DNA from: Gnetum montanum
Lineage: Eukaryota; Streptophyta; Gnetopsida; Gnetales; Gnetaceae
Direction of reading: 5' to 3'
Length of the DNA: 41,816 nt
Assembly (NCBI GenBank): GCA_015680685.1
Contig: MNCI01016010.1
Coordinates: 162,310-204,125 of the forward strand
Part shown: piece after piece, positions 1-11,515 of the stretch
Layout: each line of letters begins with the position of its first letter
How positions within the stretch are numbered: position 1 is the first letter of the stretch
Position numbers and translations under genes: made by a program
The notes under the pieces: generated by a model
Seen by the model: the letters and a program-made list of their open reading frames with translations, nothing else
What the model was told of the DNA's origin: nothing
Database searches by the model: none

Positions 1-1473
1 GGTTCCTCATTAATAAGCCAATGGTAAGCCCTTGTATCATACGATGGCTTGTAATCTTACAAGAGTTTGATTTAACGATGATTGATCACAAGGGCATTGA
101 GAATGTAGTTGCTAATCATTTATCTCAGTTGCAATGGGACAACAAAGAGGATGAGTATCCAATTTTTGATCATTTCCATGATGGATTCCTCTTTGTTGGT
201 GTAGTGAATAATCAATCACCCACAAAGATAAACTAGTATAGTAGCATTCTTACCTATCTCGTCACCCAACATACACCACGAGAGTTAAATCTTAAGAAGA
301 AACAACAGTTTCTTCACCGACCCAAGTACTTTATGGAGATCAATGGGCAACTTTACGAAGTGTGTCTTGATGGCTTGGTTCAATGGTATGTTCCTGATAT
401 AGATCAACTGCAAGTTCTCCAAGATGCTCATGAGGGTCCTTGTGGGGGGTCAGTACGCTTGGAGACAAACGACCATCAAGATTCTTCTTGTAGGATATTA
501 TTGGCCTACATTATTTTGGGATGCCCATTGTTTCATCCAATCTTGTGAGCATTGTCAATGTGATGGGGGAATGACTGCTAGAATGGAGGGTTCACAACAA
601 TGGATTAAACCATTAGAAACCTTCAACATTTGGGGAATTGGTTTTATGGGGTCGATTACACCAATGTCCAATGGAAAAGCTTATATTATTGTTGCGATTG
701 ATTACGTAAGAAAATGGGCCGAAGCAGCTGCTATTAAAGATTGTACATCATTTACAACTACATAATTTGTTCAACAATAAATCATAAATAGGTTTGGTAT
801 GCTGTGTGCACTTATTTCAGACAATGGTACACACTTCACAGGTGCAACTTCTCGGAAATTAATTCTACGCTTAGGGGTTGAGCATAAATTGACTACACCA
901 TACCATCCCAAAGAGAATGGTCAAGTAGAAGTCACCAACAAGGAGATTATGAAGATATTGATAAGAACCATTAGCAAGTTTAGGCAAGACTAGAGCACTA
1001 AACTAAACGATGCTCTTTGGGCATACTGCTCCACATGGAAACTCCCTACAGGCTACTCTCCCTATGAGTTAGTGTACGGTAAATTACCAACACTTCCCAT
1101 TCAAACTGAGCTTCGTATACTATCCATGGCATGTGACCTCAACCTTGATCATGATCTAGTATAGAAACAATGGTGAGTAATCCTTAACTTGCTAGATGAA
1201 AACTAATTAGTTGCCCTGTCATCTAATGAATTGCACAAGGCCTTCAATAAACAACATCATGACCTAAGAATTAGGAAAGTTAAATATCATCTAGGAGATA
1301 AGGTTCTCTACTGGAATCCCACACATGTGCCACAACATACTAAATTTCAAACATTGTGGAAAGGACCTTATATTATTTATGCAACTTTTCCTTTAGGGGC
1401 CATGACAATATACAAAAATGAGAGCCCAGATAAGAAATGTTTGGCCAACATGCAACAAACCAAACCTTTCTAG
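1..1473 (+). pseudogene. pol: Athila-1 pol remnant: RNase H tail and integrase
   Basis: The end of RNase H (LQEFDLTMIDHKG, VVANHLSQL) reads from about 21 to 236. The integrase zinc-binding segment follows: the histidine part is in one frame near 430 and SCEHCQ in another near 540, so a frameshift lies at about 440-470. The integrase core reads WGIGFMG near 630-650, LISDNGTHF near 815 and NGQVEVTNKEI near 918. In the family the first catalytic position is Asp (WGID); here it is Gly, so the DDE triad is broken. The C-terminal module shows LWKGPYIIY near 1357-1383. In-frame stops occur near 234, 763, 776, 990, 1160 and 1203. Catalysis is not expected. Confidence 0.9.
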
Positions 1474-3500
1474 AAGCTTAGGATAGCCAGTACACATGCT
1501 ACCTCTCTTGATGGACAACCCTGCTCACTGTTTTAGATCTCCTCCTTCCAGCTTAGTCGTGGGGGAGATGACCACCTATGCTAACCATTTTAGGGCCTCA
1601 GTTCTTTTTGAATTTTTGTTTTACACATTTTTTATTTTGCACATTCTTTCAACTTTTCTTATTTTTTTTATACCATTGTTCATGTTTTTATTGTCTCTTT
1701 ATTTGCTTGATTTAATTTTATTCATTATCTAATAAGTGCTCATGATGGTGGATTGAATTATATCATATTGATTGCTAATGTTTGGCTTTTACCTTTGAAT
1801 TATGATGCTAATATTAAGGTATGGTTCTTTTCGTAAAACAGGCAATGCGTCCAAACCGTCCACTCATCCATGCAACTCTATGATCTCCTTTGGCTTGGAA
1901 TTGTACAGTCTCCTTTTTCTAAGTAACCTTGTTAATGAATTGGTGGCTGGGTATTTCTTAAACAAAGGAAAGACTCAAAGGATGAAAAGGGTGTGACTTC
2001 AAGGGGATTTGATGCATTGGTGCTGGCCATTCTCTTGGGGTGCTTAGATGCCTTTTCTTAGGTTTTCTGCCATTTTGACATTGTTCAAATATTAGGAAGT
2101 TGAGTGAATAAAAATAAGTCTTTGCATGGTGCGGTTATCATGCATAAACATTAAAAAAATAGAGAGAAAAAAGAGAAAATTATGAGAATTCAAAGCATAC
2201 CCCTTAGACATAATAAAGCAGTATGAGCTACAAGCATTGATTATGGCACTAGAAAGACATGTTACCCATGCCTAAAGGTTTTCTCTAACTAAGGCCCTTT
2301 CTTGCTTCTTGCCTCTCCATATCACTCTCCTTGGGATGGTGGTCACTCTTTGTGGAATAATTCTTGTTGCCTCAAGAGGATGGATTGGCCAAGTGTATTG
2401 ATGCGAGGTCACTGAATATGGTTGGTTTGAATCTGGATTTGGGATGATTTCTACTCAGTTATCTTAACCATGAAATACACAAGGGGATTTACACAACCTT
2501 GTTCTTGGGATTTCATTCCATTCTCTCCTCTCCATATCTCTTCCCATTTTCCATCTCATTGCTGGTTTTATCATTAGTCCATTCTAGGTTGATGCATTGT
2601 TTTTCTTTAGTGAATTCTTGTGGATAACTTTTTAACTCTTGCTTCCAAATGACATTCCTAGAGCCTATGGACTCTTTCGTTTGTGGGTTTGTTAAGGAAT
2701 AAAGGGCATGAGCCTGCTTTGGGGAGGACCCACTGGCATTTCTTTTTGGTGAAATTGCTAACTTCTTTTCCTTAAACATTTCTTGTAAGCAGTCATTTCT
2801 TGTTTCATCCCCATCCATGACATCCATTTTATTGCATTGCCGTTGATATTTTTCATCTTTCTTATTCCTCATGTTTTTCCATCTTATAGTTATCAGAGGT
2901 TTGCTCTTAGTCATGGGGGCCTTGGCATAAAGTTTTTAATTTTTTCCATTTTAATAATTGCCTAACCCCTACACCCTGGGTAGTTGCTAGTCATAAATCT
3001 CTGAGCTAGTTTCTACCATAACCACAACTTAGCCAATGCGCTTCATATCGAGACAAGGTATCAACTACATTATGGATTATCTATCCTTGCTCATTTGTGA
3101 CTGTGTTGTGTGTGTAGATGGTGATCATACAAACAATGGACTGGGCTTGGAGGAAGCACTTAGGATGGACAGAAACTAGAGCATTTACGAAAGAAGTAAG
3201 CTTGATGGCATGGCTATGGATAAACAACGAAAGGTGCAATCTCGGCATTGGCGGTAACATGATCCATCTTCTTTCTCTCTCTCCTTTTCTCTTCAAGCTA
3301 CCAAATAAAGGCTTGGATGTCATTTATGTACAAGTGTTCACCACAATGATCATGAACACTAATGTTGTAATATGCTTATTGATCTGTTCATTGGGCACGT
3401 TGAGTCTATCATCCCATTCCACTGTCAATTGTCAATTAGTCAATAATCTCATACCTTTCCAATATTTTGTAAGAAAGTCAAGGATGAGTTTTCATTCAAT
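1474..3500 (+). other. Athila-1 post-pol region, no convincing gene
   Basis: About 2 kb lie between the end of pol and the polypurine tract. In Athila elements this interval often holds an envelope-like frame. I see no supported one here. The stretch at 1600-1730 is T-rich and would translate as a run of hydrophobic residues, but it has no signal peptide or cysteine pattern and is probably composition only. The reverse strand of 2513-2914 is open for about 130 codons rich in Lys, Glu and Asn, with no recognisable domain. I treat the interval as decayed 3' untranslated sequence. Confidence 0.55.
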
Positions 3501-3510
3501 CGTGGGGGTA
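3501..3510 (+). promoter_or_regulatory. Polypurine tract of Athila-1
   Basis: A short G-rich run (GTGGGGGTA) sits directly before the LTR start TGATGAG. Its position fits the plus-strand primer site of an LTR retrotransposon. The tract is short and interrupted by T. Confidence 0.6.
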
Positions 3511-4539
3511 TGATGAGAGTGGTTACTCTAGTAGTTATTCTAATTATTAGAGCAGTTACTCTAGTGGTTACTCTAGTAGTTATTCTAATTATTAGAGTGG
3601 TTGCTCTAGTAGTTACTTTAGCAGTTATTCTAATTATTAGAGTGGTTACTCCAGCAGTTTCTCTAGTAGTTATTCTAATAATTAGAGTGGTTACTCTAGC
3701 AGTTACTTTAGTAGTTATTCTAATTAATAGAGCAGTTACTCGAATTATTAGAGTAGTTGCTCCCAAGTATATAAATATAGTGCCCAGGCGCATAATTGAG
3801 AGGAAGTCTTTTAGCAGTCAAGTAGCAAAACTCTTGCAGTCTATTTGAAAGTTAGAGTATTTTTCAAGTGCCCTCAGTAGGAGGTCTAAGTGTGGATAGA
3901 TCTTTATTCGAGCATTATGTACCTAAGTACACCTTGTGTACGAAAATAAAGACGAGCTCTTTAATTCATCCTTGTAGCACTTTAGATTTTTTTTGTTACT
4001 CATTTCTTTTATTTTATTTTCTTATGCATTTATTTTATTCTATTTTATTTTATGCACTTTACATTTCTGTTATTAGCATAGAAATTCATTTTGATCAATT
4101 AAGCAAATCATTAAATTACACAAGCACGACCACTTTGAGCATGCACGTAATGCTTGGTAACCCAGTAATTATTAGCGTTTGGTAATCCCAGTAGTGTTGC
4201 ACTGGTTCAGGATGTGTACGACAAGTGGGAATGGATGCTGGTGTTAGGATTAGTTAGAACTTAGTTAATGAGTAGTGAAGTTAAATTAGTCACTTAGTTA
4301 CCTCTCTCCTTCCCTACTAGTGTAGGACATAAAAGCATAAAAGCTATAAAAATCATATGCCTCAAGCCTACTGAACCATACAATCATGACATATAGGTAA
4401 GCTTGGGAAGACAATGATCAACCAACCTGTCTTTGTTCCATAAGGGCACATAAGCACTTAGTCTTTATAATTCAACCAAATTGTGTGTAAAACACTCGTA
4501 TTCATATGGTTGAGCATAGGGGTACCTCGTCACTCATCA
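3511..4539 (+). repeat. 3' LTR of Athila-1 (1029 bp)
   Basis: The LTR starts TGATGAG and ends CTCATCA, a perfect 7-bp terminal inverted repeat inside the usual TG...CA. U3 begins with a palindromic minisatellite (3519-3765). A TATA box (TATATAAATA) is at 3768-3777 and an AATAAA signal at 3945-3950, followed by a T-rich stretch. It aligns along its whole length with 37413-38341. The 100-bp length difference is mostly explained by fewer minisatellite units in the other copy. Confidence 0.92.
3519..3765 (+). repeat. Palindromic minisatellite in Athila-1 U3
   Basis: About six to seven imperfect units of roughly 33-45 bp are built from GGTTACTCTAGTAGTTATTC and TAATTATTAGAGT. The core ACTCTAATAATTAGAAT is close to palindromic, so both strands look alike and both are open in several frames. 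The array ends a few bases before the TATA box, in the enhancer position of U3. Confidence 0.85.
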
Positions 4540-4958
4540 CTTTTGGAATTTTCTCTCTAGGGAAATTAGGAGTAGATTGGTAGAATTGTGCTCAAATGTT
4601 TTTTTGAAATGTTATTTGTTACAAATAATGAACTATAGGGACCATATAAACTAAGAGACTTGACAAAAAGGGAGCCTTCAACTCACAGTATTTAACAGAG
4701 TTAGTTGAATGTCTTTCATGATAGCTAATTACAGTTTCATACAAAACGTAACCATTTCAACATTCACAATAGTAAACACATACTCACGTTTAGTTCATTT
4801 TGTAACCACTGAGTCTACTTGGAGGCATATGGGCCTTAGTGTTTCCAGAAGCCAGTAAGCACCTAAACCTTGTTTGAAAAGCACATTCATTTCCCATGAT
4901 CCCTTGGTTAGGAGGCCAGAGGCCCCCAAAATGTTGACAGTTCCAAACGGTCACCAAA
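4540..4958 (-). repeat. Inverted partial copy of repeat S
   Basis: The reverse complement of this segment aligns with the left part of S from 5597 to about 6000. Shared landmarks are ACCGTTTGG near the end, GATTTAGGTGCTTGCTGG / GGTTTAGGTGCTTACTGG, CACCAAGGCCCA / CACTAAGGCCCA and AAAACATTTGAGCACAA. It is cut at 4540 by the Athila-1 LTR. The outer end at about 4958 is degraded compared with TGTTGGCA in the intact copy. The two copies face each other across about 640 bp. Confidence 0.82.
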
Positions 4959-5367
4959 AATAATATAACAAAATAATTGGTAACATAAATTGTATTAATT
5001 GATGTCATATGTACAGAAAATTTACACCAAATAACATCATGGAAATGGACTTTTTAATTTTAAGTGAGTTTTAAAAAGTAGTTTCACTTAGATACAAATT
5101 GTTGGGGTTATCTTGTTTTTCAGTTGTAACAATGGTGCAACTAGTATTTCAAACAAGTATGTAATTAATGAGATGTTAATTATCAAAAGGAAGTTGCTTG
5201 CTAATTTAACTAATTTTCATCATCTTGATGCAATTATCCCATCCATAATGGGCTCATCATTAAGGTTGGAAAAATATTTGACAATGAAATATTATGGTTG
5301 GCTATCTATCTAATAATTAACTAATTTTCATATATTTTAAATTTTAATGAAATTATTACTTTATTAT
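4959..5367. other. AT-rich segment, unassigned
   Basis: This stretch lies between the inverted S piece and the point where homology to Tat pol begins. It has a 66-codon open frame at 5113-5313 (+) with no recognisable motif. It may be internal sequence of the S element or another decayed insertion. Nothing supports a gene. Confidence 0.4.
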
Positions 5368-5596
5368 GAACCTCATCTAGGACTATTCTAGCTTTGGTTT
5401 TACCTAAGCACTTTAGGATTCTACCATCATAGGATTGTTAACATAATATGTTATCACCTATGATGACATGCTTCTTTAATTGCTTGCATATGACATCCTT
5501 TTGAGTAGTAGTCAGGCCTTGTGAGAATTCATCATGCATAAGGTAAAATTTTATATCATCATACCACACCTTGGGATGAGTAGTATGAATGATAGC
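5368..5596 (-). pseudogene. pol: Element A pol fragment: linker after RNase H
   Basis: The reverse strand encodes VWYDDIKFYLMHDE and VIIGDNILC. This matches the linker between RNase H and integrase in element C (VEWYDDIKEYLLRGE, TLVGDILC) and in element B near 36936-37080. The homology stops at 5367, just before the integrase zinc-binding segment. On the other side it is interrupted by the S insertion at 5597 and resumes at 9354. The last five bases (5592-5596, ATAGC) are the left target duplication of S. Confidence 0.85.
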
Positions 5597-6825
5597 TGTT
5601 GGCAACCGTTTGGGATGCGACCACCAACAAGTGTCCTCGAACAAGATTTAGGTGCTTGCTGGTCTCTGGCAACACCAAGGCCCAGATACCTCCAAATATA
5701 CTTAATAGTTAATGTGAGTATGTGTGTGTGCTGTTGTGGTGTGTGGTTGTGAAAAATGAAATGATTGCGTTGTGTGTAAACTACAAATGACTTATCTTAA
5801 AGAGATTCAGCCAACTTTGCCAAGTACTGTGAGTTATTGAGAATTCCTATTTTGTTCCATTGCCTAGTCTATGCGGTCCTTATAATACCTACTTATAACA
5901 AATAAAATTTTGTAAAAACATTTGAGCACAACTCTATGAATCTACTTCTAATTTTCCCCAGAGAAAGAAATAGTTCCACAAGAAAACTAGAAATAGAGCA
6001 ACATTCAATGAAAATAGATAGAAAAGAAAGCAGATTTATGTTAAGACCTCAAATGTTTAAACAAGGTAAAATGATATGAGTAAACACTTCGCAATAAAGC
6101 TATCCCAAATTCAATAACTATGAATTGTTAAAACTTCTAATGCTCAAATAAGCAATTTCTTCAAGACAATCCTACTATGCTACCAAAAATTGTTGCGTAA
6201 ATTATCACGTACGAGACTCCATTTTGGCTAGATAATGGATGTTAAAAATTGCATTCAATAGAACCTTCAAAAGACTTGACAATTTCTAATTGAAATACCA
6301 CGGAGATTCACTTTAAAGATAAAAAGAAAGATATTCTGGTCCCATCAAAATACCAAAGATTTTTTGAACCCTCTTGACTATTGAATCGTTTAATGGCTTG
6401 ACTAGAAGTAGAGGCTCTCTTACAACAATCTCAATAGTAGTTCTTATATGTTGCGCAATAATAAAATTTTCTACTAAAATGCTCTTAAGGATTTCAAACA
6501 CAAGCGCTTCTATGGCAAAATTTTAATAGAAATTTTCTATCATGCAACAAGAGCAATAAGAGCAATCTAAAAATCCCAAAATTACTTGCCAAGCATGATA
6601 CTATCTAAACCACTAGCTAAACAATTTAAAAAAAAATAAAAAACAATAAGCATAACTCACAAGACTATGACAAACAGGTTGAAATATTTTCTTTAGCAAG
6701 TCATCTTACAAGAAATCTTTCACAATGTCTTCTTTACAAATGCTCTTCCAAGACCCAAAGTGTGTCTCCAAGTGAGAGCTAGTAGTCCTCTCCAAGTGTG
6801 TCATTTTCTTCTTACCCCTAAAGCC

Positions 6826-6833
6826 TTTTTATA
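6826..6833 (-). promoter_or_regulatory. TATA box on the - strand of repeat S
   Basis: The reverse strand reads CCCTATAAAAAGGC, followed downstream by a sequence with repeated ACTTGGAG blocks like the 5' start of plant LTR transcripts. It supports reading S as an LTR in - orientation. Confidence 0.5.
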
Positions 6834-6879
6834 GGGTTCAAAAGGTAGTTACATATTTCAAAATATCTTAGCTAACTTC

Positions 6880-7000
6880 TCTCCCAAGTAAGGAAGTTAT
6901 AACTTGCCCAACAAGTTAGGAGATTACTTGCCCAACAAGTTAGGAGATCTTACTTCCCCAAAAAGTTAGGAAGTTGTAACTTATACATGAAGTTAGGAGA
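6880..7000. repeat. Short tandem repeat inside S
   Basis: Four imperfect units carry the core AACAAGTTAGGAGAT or AGTTAGGAAGTT, spaced roughly 25-30 bp. The second and third units are nearly identical (ACTTGCCCAACAAGTTAGGA). Confidence 0.7.
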
Positions 7001-7199
7001 AAATCATGCTAACATTGACATGTGTCTTTACAAATATTACAAATATATTTTTGGTAAGTCATGATTAAAAATTAAAGCCAAGGTCTTCATACTATAGGAG
7101 CTTCATTCAATTGTTATTCTATGATTTTAATTACCCACCGTGTGTAAAGCCTTAGTAATTCACTTGGGATAATTAAATTAAGGCTAGATCTTTAACAAG

Positions 7200-9060
7200 C
7201 ACTCCATATCATTATGGCATGTGAGAAATTCCTAAAATTTTTATTTTGCCACTAGACCATATGAAATTGAAATGTTATTTTGTGACTTTGATTCTGTGCG
7301 TTCGGGTTTTGTATTTGTCTTTGGTGATGACGGTTCCTTCTGAATAAACTGCAACTCTGATTTATTGGCATCAGCTAAAAGATCTTCTGGTTCTGCTGAT
7401 TTAGTTGTGCACCTGTCTTCATTATCCTTGGAAATGATTTCCAGATGCACCGTGTTCATGTGTAGCAGGTCACACATGTTTTTGTTGGTGGACTTGTAGT
7501 GGTGGTAGCTCCCGCACTTGCTAGTGAAGACTGGTAGCATCGCACTGTGAGCACCAGTAGCTCCATTTTAACAGTTGCATCATCATTTAACCAATGTATA
7601 CATGCATCACTAGTCCAAATCATGGGGATCATCGATGGGTAGAGAAGGATCAAGGCATTTAGCCTTGCTCAGAGATTTTTTGGCACGTGCTGCATCACCT
7701 GCGCCTAAGCTTTCTTGCTTCCTTGCTGATTCTGTTGTGGCAGTTAGGCTTTTCATCCCCATTTTTGTTCCCGTTCCTACTCTACATCACAATGGAGATC
7801 GAGAAGATGAGCTCGGATGAATTCCAACAGAGCGAACTATTCATAGCTATGCACCAATACCTAGCGCACATCTTGTAGCAAACTAGTGCATGGACAAAGG
7901 CTACGCAAGGAAGCTATAGAAGACCTTCCAAAAAGGCATGGGCTTGGGATTTTGGGCCATATGGCGGGGCTACGACTGATGAAATTAGGGTAATCTTACC
8001 TGACTAGGAATGATTCGACTACGAAATCACGGGTTCCAGATAAAAAAAATTAGCTGAGGTCATGGCGAGACGAACCGTTTATCATCTCAACAATGATGGG
8101 GACGGGTTCACAACCACAGGAACATTTCTTGAATTTGTTTTGTGTAATCTTGAATATTATCTAAATGTGTGTGGAATGTTTTTTGCAGATCTGAATAAAA
8201 TCACAATTTTACTAGATTGCGGGAATGATGCCCGGAGGTGGGGAATCATCCCAAAACTTTGTGCACCACCCATTCGTATACAAGAACTCGCTAATAGAGG
8301 AACCTCGGAACTACTCACTTACTGACGTACTCACTAAGATGCTGCTCACTTGTTGGGACATTCATGGGAAACCTGTTGACCACAGGTTCGTATAGCCCTA
8401 GAATATGGATTCGAAATGACAATTACTGACTAATTAGCCACTCCTTCTAGTATTTTTAGTCCAACATCTACGTTACCCTGTTTTGGCATTCTTCCGCTAA
8501 TGCGTTCCTTGGGAACCCAGGCAAGTTCCAGGCACTAGATGCAATCATGCCATTTGTTGAACCCACAATCAGAAAAATCCTTTGAAATGGAATCAAAATC
8601 ATAGGTTTTCTCCATGAAGTCTTCAGATTTCTAAAACCAATCTACATCAGAACACAGAAGATGAAGACGAAGATGTGGTTGAAGATAGGGAGTGGCCACC
8701 ATTGTGTGCACAACAACAAAAACAAGCAGACATTCATGGCATTTTCATAGGCTCAGCAAGGTCCTATACAAACCATGGCAGATCTGGCTATGGAGGTGGA
8801 AAGAACAATGAATGTTCAAGTTGATTGAGGGCGACACCACCATTAACACCAAGATGCACAACATCATACAACAATGATGACAACACAACCAAGACAGTGC
8901 TATGTGTGAGCATGGCATACAACTATTTTAGGGAAGGTCTAGTCCAGCACATGCTGCGGTGCCGCCATGACATGTTCAATATGGTGATCAATGAATACAC
9001 ACATCAACTCATGTACACCATCGGCTGCAGTGCCAATGCATCCATAAAGAATCTTTGAAA
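7200..9060. other. Open-frame fragments inside S, function unknown
   Basis: Several short frames occur with no family I recognise. On - at 7241-7540 there are 99 codons rich in Lys, Glu and Ser. On + at 7789-7878 and 8062-8325 there are frames including MARRTVYHLNNDGDG and LDCGNDARRWGIIPKL. On + at 8825-9058 there are 77 codons with scattered Cys and His. The + frames at 7789-8325 could be pieces of one decayed reading frame, since stops between them are few. They could be captured host sequence or part of the U3. None is supported as a working gene. Confidence 0.35.
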
Positions 9061-9353
9061 ACAAACTTCCCTTGTGAAGAATCTCCTTATTGTTAAAATG
9101 ATCATCATTGAATAAATTTTGATAATACTCTTCTAGCTATCTCAAGCATACCATCATGTACTTTGATCACTTCTTTTTTTGAGCGTTCTGCACCCTTCAG
9201 TCCTTTCACCAAATCCATATAATTTTTATGATGAGTCCACTATTTTCAAGAACTCTGAGCACATCCTACCTAAAAATGGACTCAACATAAGCCCATTCAT
9301 TTGCAAATAAGTCCACCTGTTCCATGAAATGGCCAAAATGTGCCAACAATAGC

Positions 9354-11515
9354 CATAAAGGTATCATTAGTGTTCTATGTGATGGAAGTGGCATAGTCTA
9401 TAGTTAAAGTGGGCAACTTTCTAAAAACATCTAACATCACACTAAGGGCTAATGTTGCAATTACATTGACTATGACATTTTTGTTTTTAGGTATGTGTTG
9501 GACACCAATGTTTATGAATTGTTGTAATAATTGCCTTCCTAGGACATAGTAAGGTTGTTAGTTCTTAGCTTTGCATGCATAGACTTTAGTTACTTAATTA
9601 ATCATGAGTTGTGAATCACCTTTGATGGCTAGGTGTCTAATTCCTTGGTCACGAGCTACCATCATCCCTCTGATCAAACTTTCATATTTTGCTATGTTAT
9701 TGGTACATGAAAACCCAAAATGATAGGCAAAGGGTTGGATTTCACTAGATGGAAATGTTATGATGGAAGTAGCACTACCTCCATGGGTAGTTGCAACTTC
9801 GTCAAATTTCATGACTGCCTCATAATCCTTGGGCTGTTGGATAACTATGTTAATTTGTTCATCAGGGAACTTAGGATCTGTAGCTGCTTGGTCATCAATA
9901 GGTGAAACTATGAGTTGTATAGCTATAGCTTGACCTTTTGTTGAGGATTTAGAGACATAATGGAGGTTAAACTTTGTGGTTATGGCTTTCCATTAGGCTA
10001 AATGGATACTTTTGTAGATGTTGGTCATTATGGCTCTATGTATGTTATCCTTGCAAATTACATTGACTTGGATTTTGAAGAGTGTCTTCATTTCTTCAAA
10101 GAGAAGACTAGTGCTAGGCAATACTTCTCCATTTTAATGTATTAGGTCTTGTGGGCAACTAGTGCATGGTTAAGGTAGTATACAGGCATTTTTGCTCCAT
10201 CATCATGTTTCTAATAGTGTAGAGAGGCAATGGATGTATCAAAGATGATGAGATAAATGTAAAATGGTTTACCCTCTTACGGAGGAGAGACTATTAGTAA
10301 TTGTGTCAACTCTTGCTTAAGGTTTTCAAAGGCCTCTTAGCATTGAGCCATCCACTCATAGTAAAATCCTTTTTTAAGCAAGTGTTACATGGGCTCTAAC
10401 TTATCCGTAAGCCTAGCGATAAACCTATGAATAAAATGTAGTCTACCTTGTAATCCTTGAAGGTCCTTAAGGTTGGTAGGTGATGCTAATTTGGATATGG
10501 CCTTAACCTTATTAGGATCTACATGTATCCTTGCTTTAGAGACTACAAAGCCAAGCATCTTATCAGCCTTAACACTAAAGACACATGTCTTAGGATTGAG
10601 CCTAAGGTTGTATTTTAGGCATCATTTAAGCACAAGATCTAGGTCATTGGCATGGTCATCAACTATCTTAGACTTCATGACTATGTTATCTACATAATCA
10701 TTAAGCAAACCTAACATGTAATCACTAAAGATATGGGTCATGGCTCTCTAGTATGTTGCTCCGGCATTCTTAAGGCCAAAAGGTATCATGGTAAAACAAA
10801 AAGTACCTCATGGGATCATAAAGGTTGTGCTAAGTTGGTGCTCTAGGTTGATCCTAATTTGGTTATATCATGAGAATCCATCTATAAAGGACAACAAGGC
10901 ATGTTGAGATGTAGTATCAATAAGTTGATCAATACTAGGCAAAGGGAATTCATCCTTGATAGTTGCTTTATTTAGGTCTTAGAAATTAATGCAATTATGG
11001 ATACTTCTATTTTTCTTAGGGACTACCACTATATACCCATTCTACATAATCAGCAACCCTAATGAAACTTGCTTGGTAGAGCTTTGAGATTTCATTATTA
11101 GGTCTAATCTTACACACTTTGTGCTTACCTGATCTAATGTTAGGATCTAGTATGATGTTGTGCTAGACTAGATGTGGGTCTAGGCCTATCATATCTTCAT
11201 ATGACTAGGAAAATGCCTTAATGTTGTTCTGTAGGACTTTGGCAATATCTTGGGCATATTGAGGCTCTAGTGAGAAACTTAGTTTAAGGGTTTTCTCCTT
11301 ACCATTGTGTGTTTTGATAGGAACCTCAGCTAGAAGATCTTCAATTATGTCTCCTACTTCTAAGTTAAGGGTTTTGACTAGGTTTTTAGGCCATTCTAGA
11401 GGTTCCTCTATTGAGGCTATGTGGTCTACAAGACTCTCAGGCTTGAGATATAAGTAATCAGGGTCAATACACCATTTAATATCACTATGAGGTCCATGTA
11501 GAAACAAAGGCAAAC
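9354..11515 (-). pseudogene. pol: Element A pol: RT and RNase H, Tat lineage
   Basis: The reverse strand reads from 11513 downward. First comes a linker (SLEPQYAQDIAKVLQNNIKAF), homologous to element C near 24380-24445. Then the RT: palm residues near 10930, the active-site box at 10685-10696, and LQGLQGRLHFIHRF near 10430. Last is a Tat-type RNase H (9594-9812) with IAKYESLIRG and KGDSQLMIN. The active site reads YVDN where the family has YVDD, so a catalytic Asp is lost. More than twenty in-frame stops show strong decay. The N-terminal RT part missing from element C at the single N is present here (about 10935-11205). The fragment continues across S at 5368-5596. Confidence 0.9.

Larger units (their letters stand above)
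1..4539 (+). mobile_element. Athila-1: 3' part of an Athila-clade Ty3/gypsy retrotransposon
   Basis: The left end of the window lies inside pol. The element then runs through a post-pol region and a polypurine tract to a 3' LTR that ends at 4539. Assignment to Athila rests on three things: the RNase H tail has the VVANHLSQL signature of that clade; there is no chromodomain after the integrase; and the LTR is homologous to that of Athila-2 at 37413-38341, which is followed by an Athila-type tRNA-Asp primer site. The 5' half is outside the window. It abuts a piece of repeat S at 4540, so it probably inserted into a copy of S. The matching target duplication cannot be checked because the other flank is missing. 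Confidence 0.88.
5597..9348. mobile_element. Repeat S: 3.75-kb insertion with LTR-like ends
   Basis: The left end is TGTTGGCA and the right end TGCCAACA, a perfect 8-bp terminal inverted repeat of the TG...CA type. ATAGC flanks it on both sides (5592-5596 and 9349-9353). The flanking pol sequence is continuous when compared with element B near 37080-37110, so the empty site can be read. The two ends do not share longer direct homology, so I see no pair of LTRs. The simplest reading is one very long solo LTR. A promoter-like site on the - strand (6826-6833) fits an LTR in - orientation with a U3 of about 2.5 kb. A non-autonomous element with short terminal repeats is the alternative. Confidence 0.8.

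Noticed and set aside
1496-1732. Hydrophobic frame that could suggest an envelope-like membrane segment after Athila-1 pol.
   Set aside because: The DNA is a simple T-rich tract; there is no signal peptide, no cysteine pattern and no extended frame.
3511-3765. CRISPR-like array.
   Set aside because: Units are contiguous and palindromic without unique spacers, and the sequence is a plant LTR.
3449-3848. Open frames on both strands with repeated VTLVV and TRVTTLIIRI.
   Set aside because: They are translations of the palindromic U3 minisatellite, not proteins.
7789-8325. A captured host gene in S.
   Set aside because: No recognisable domain, several stops and no clear introns; reported only as open-frame fragments.
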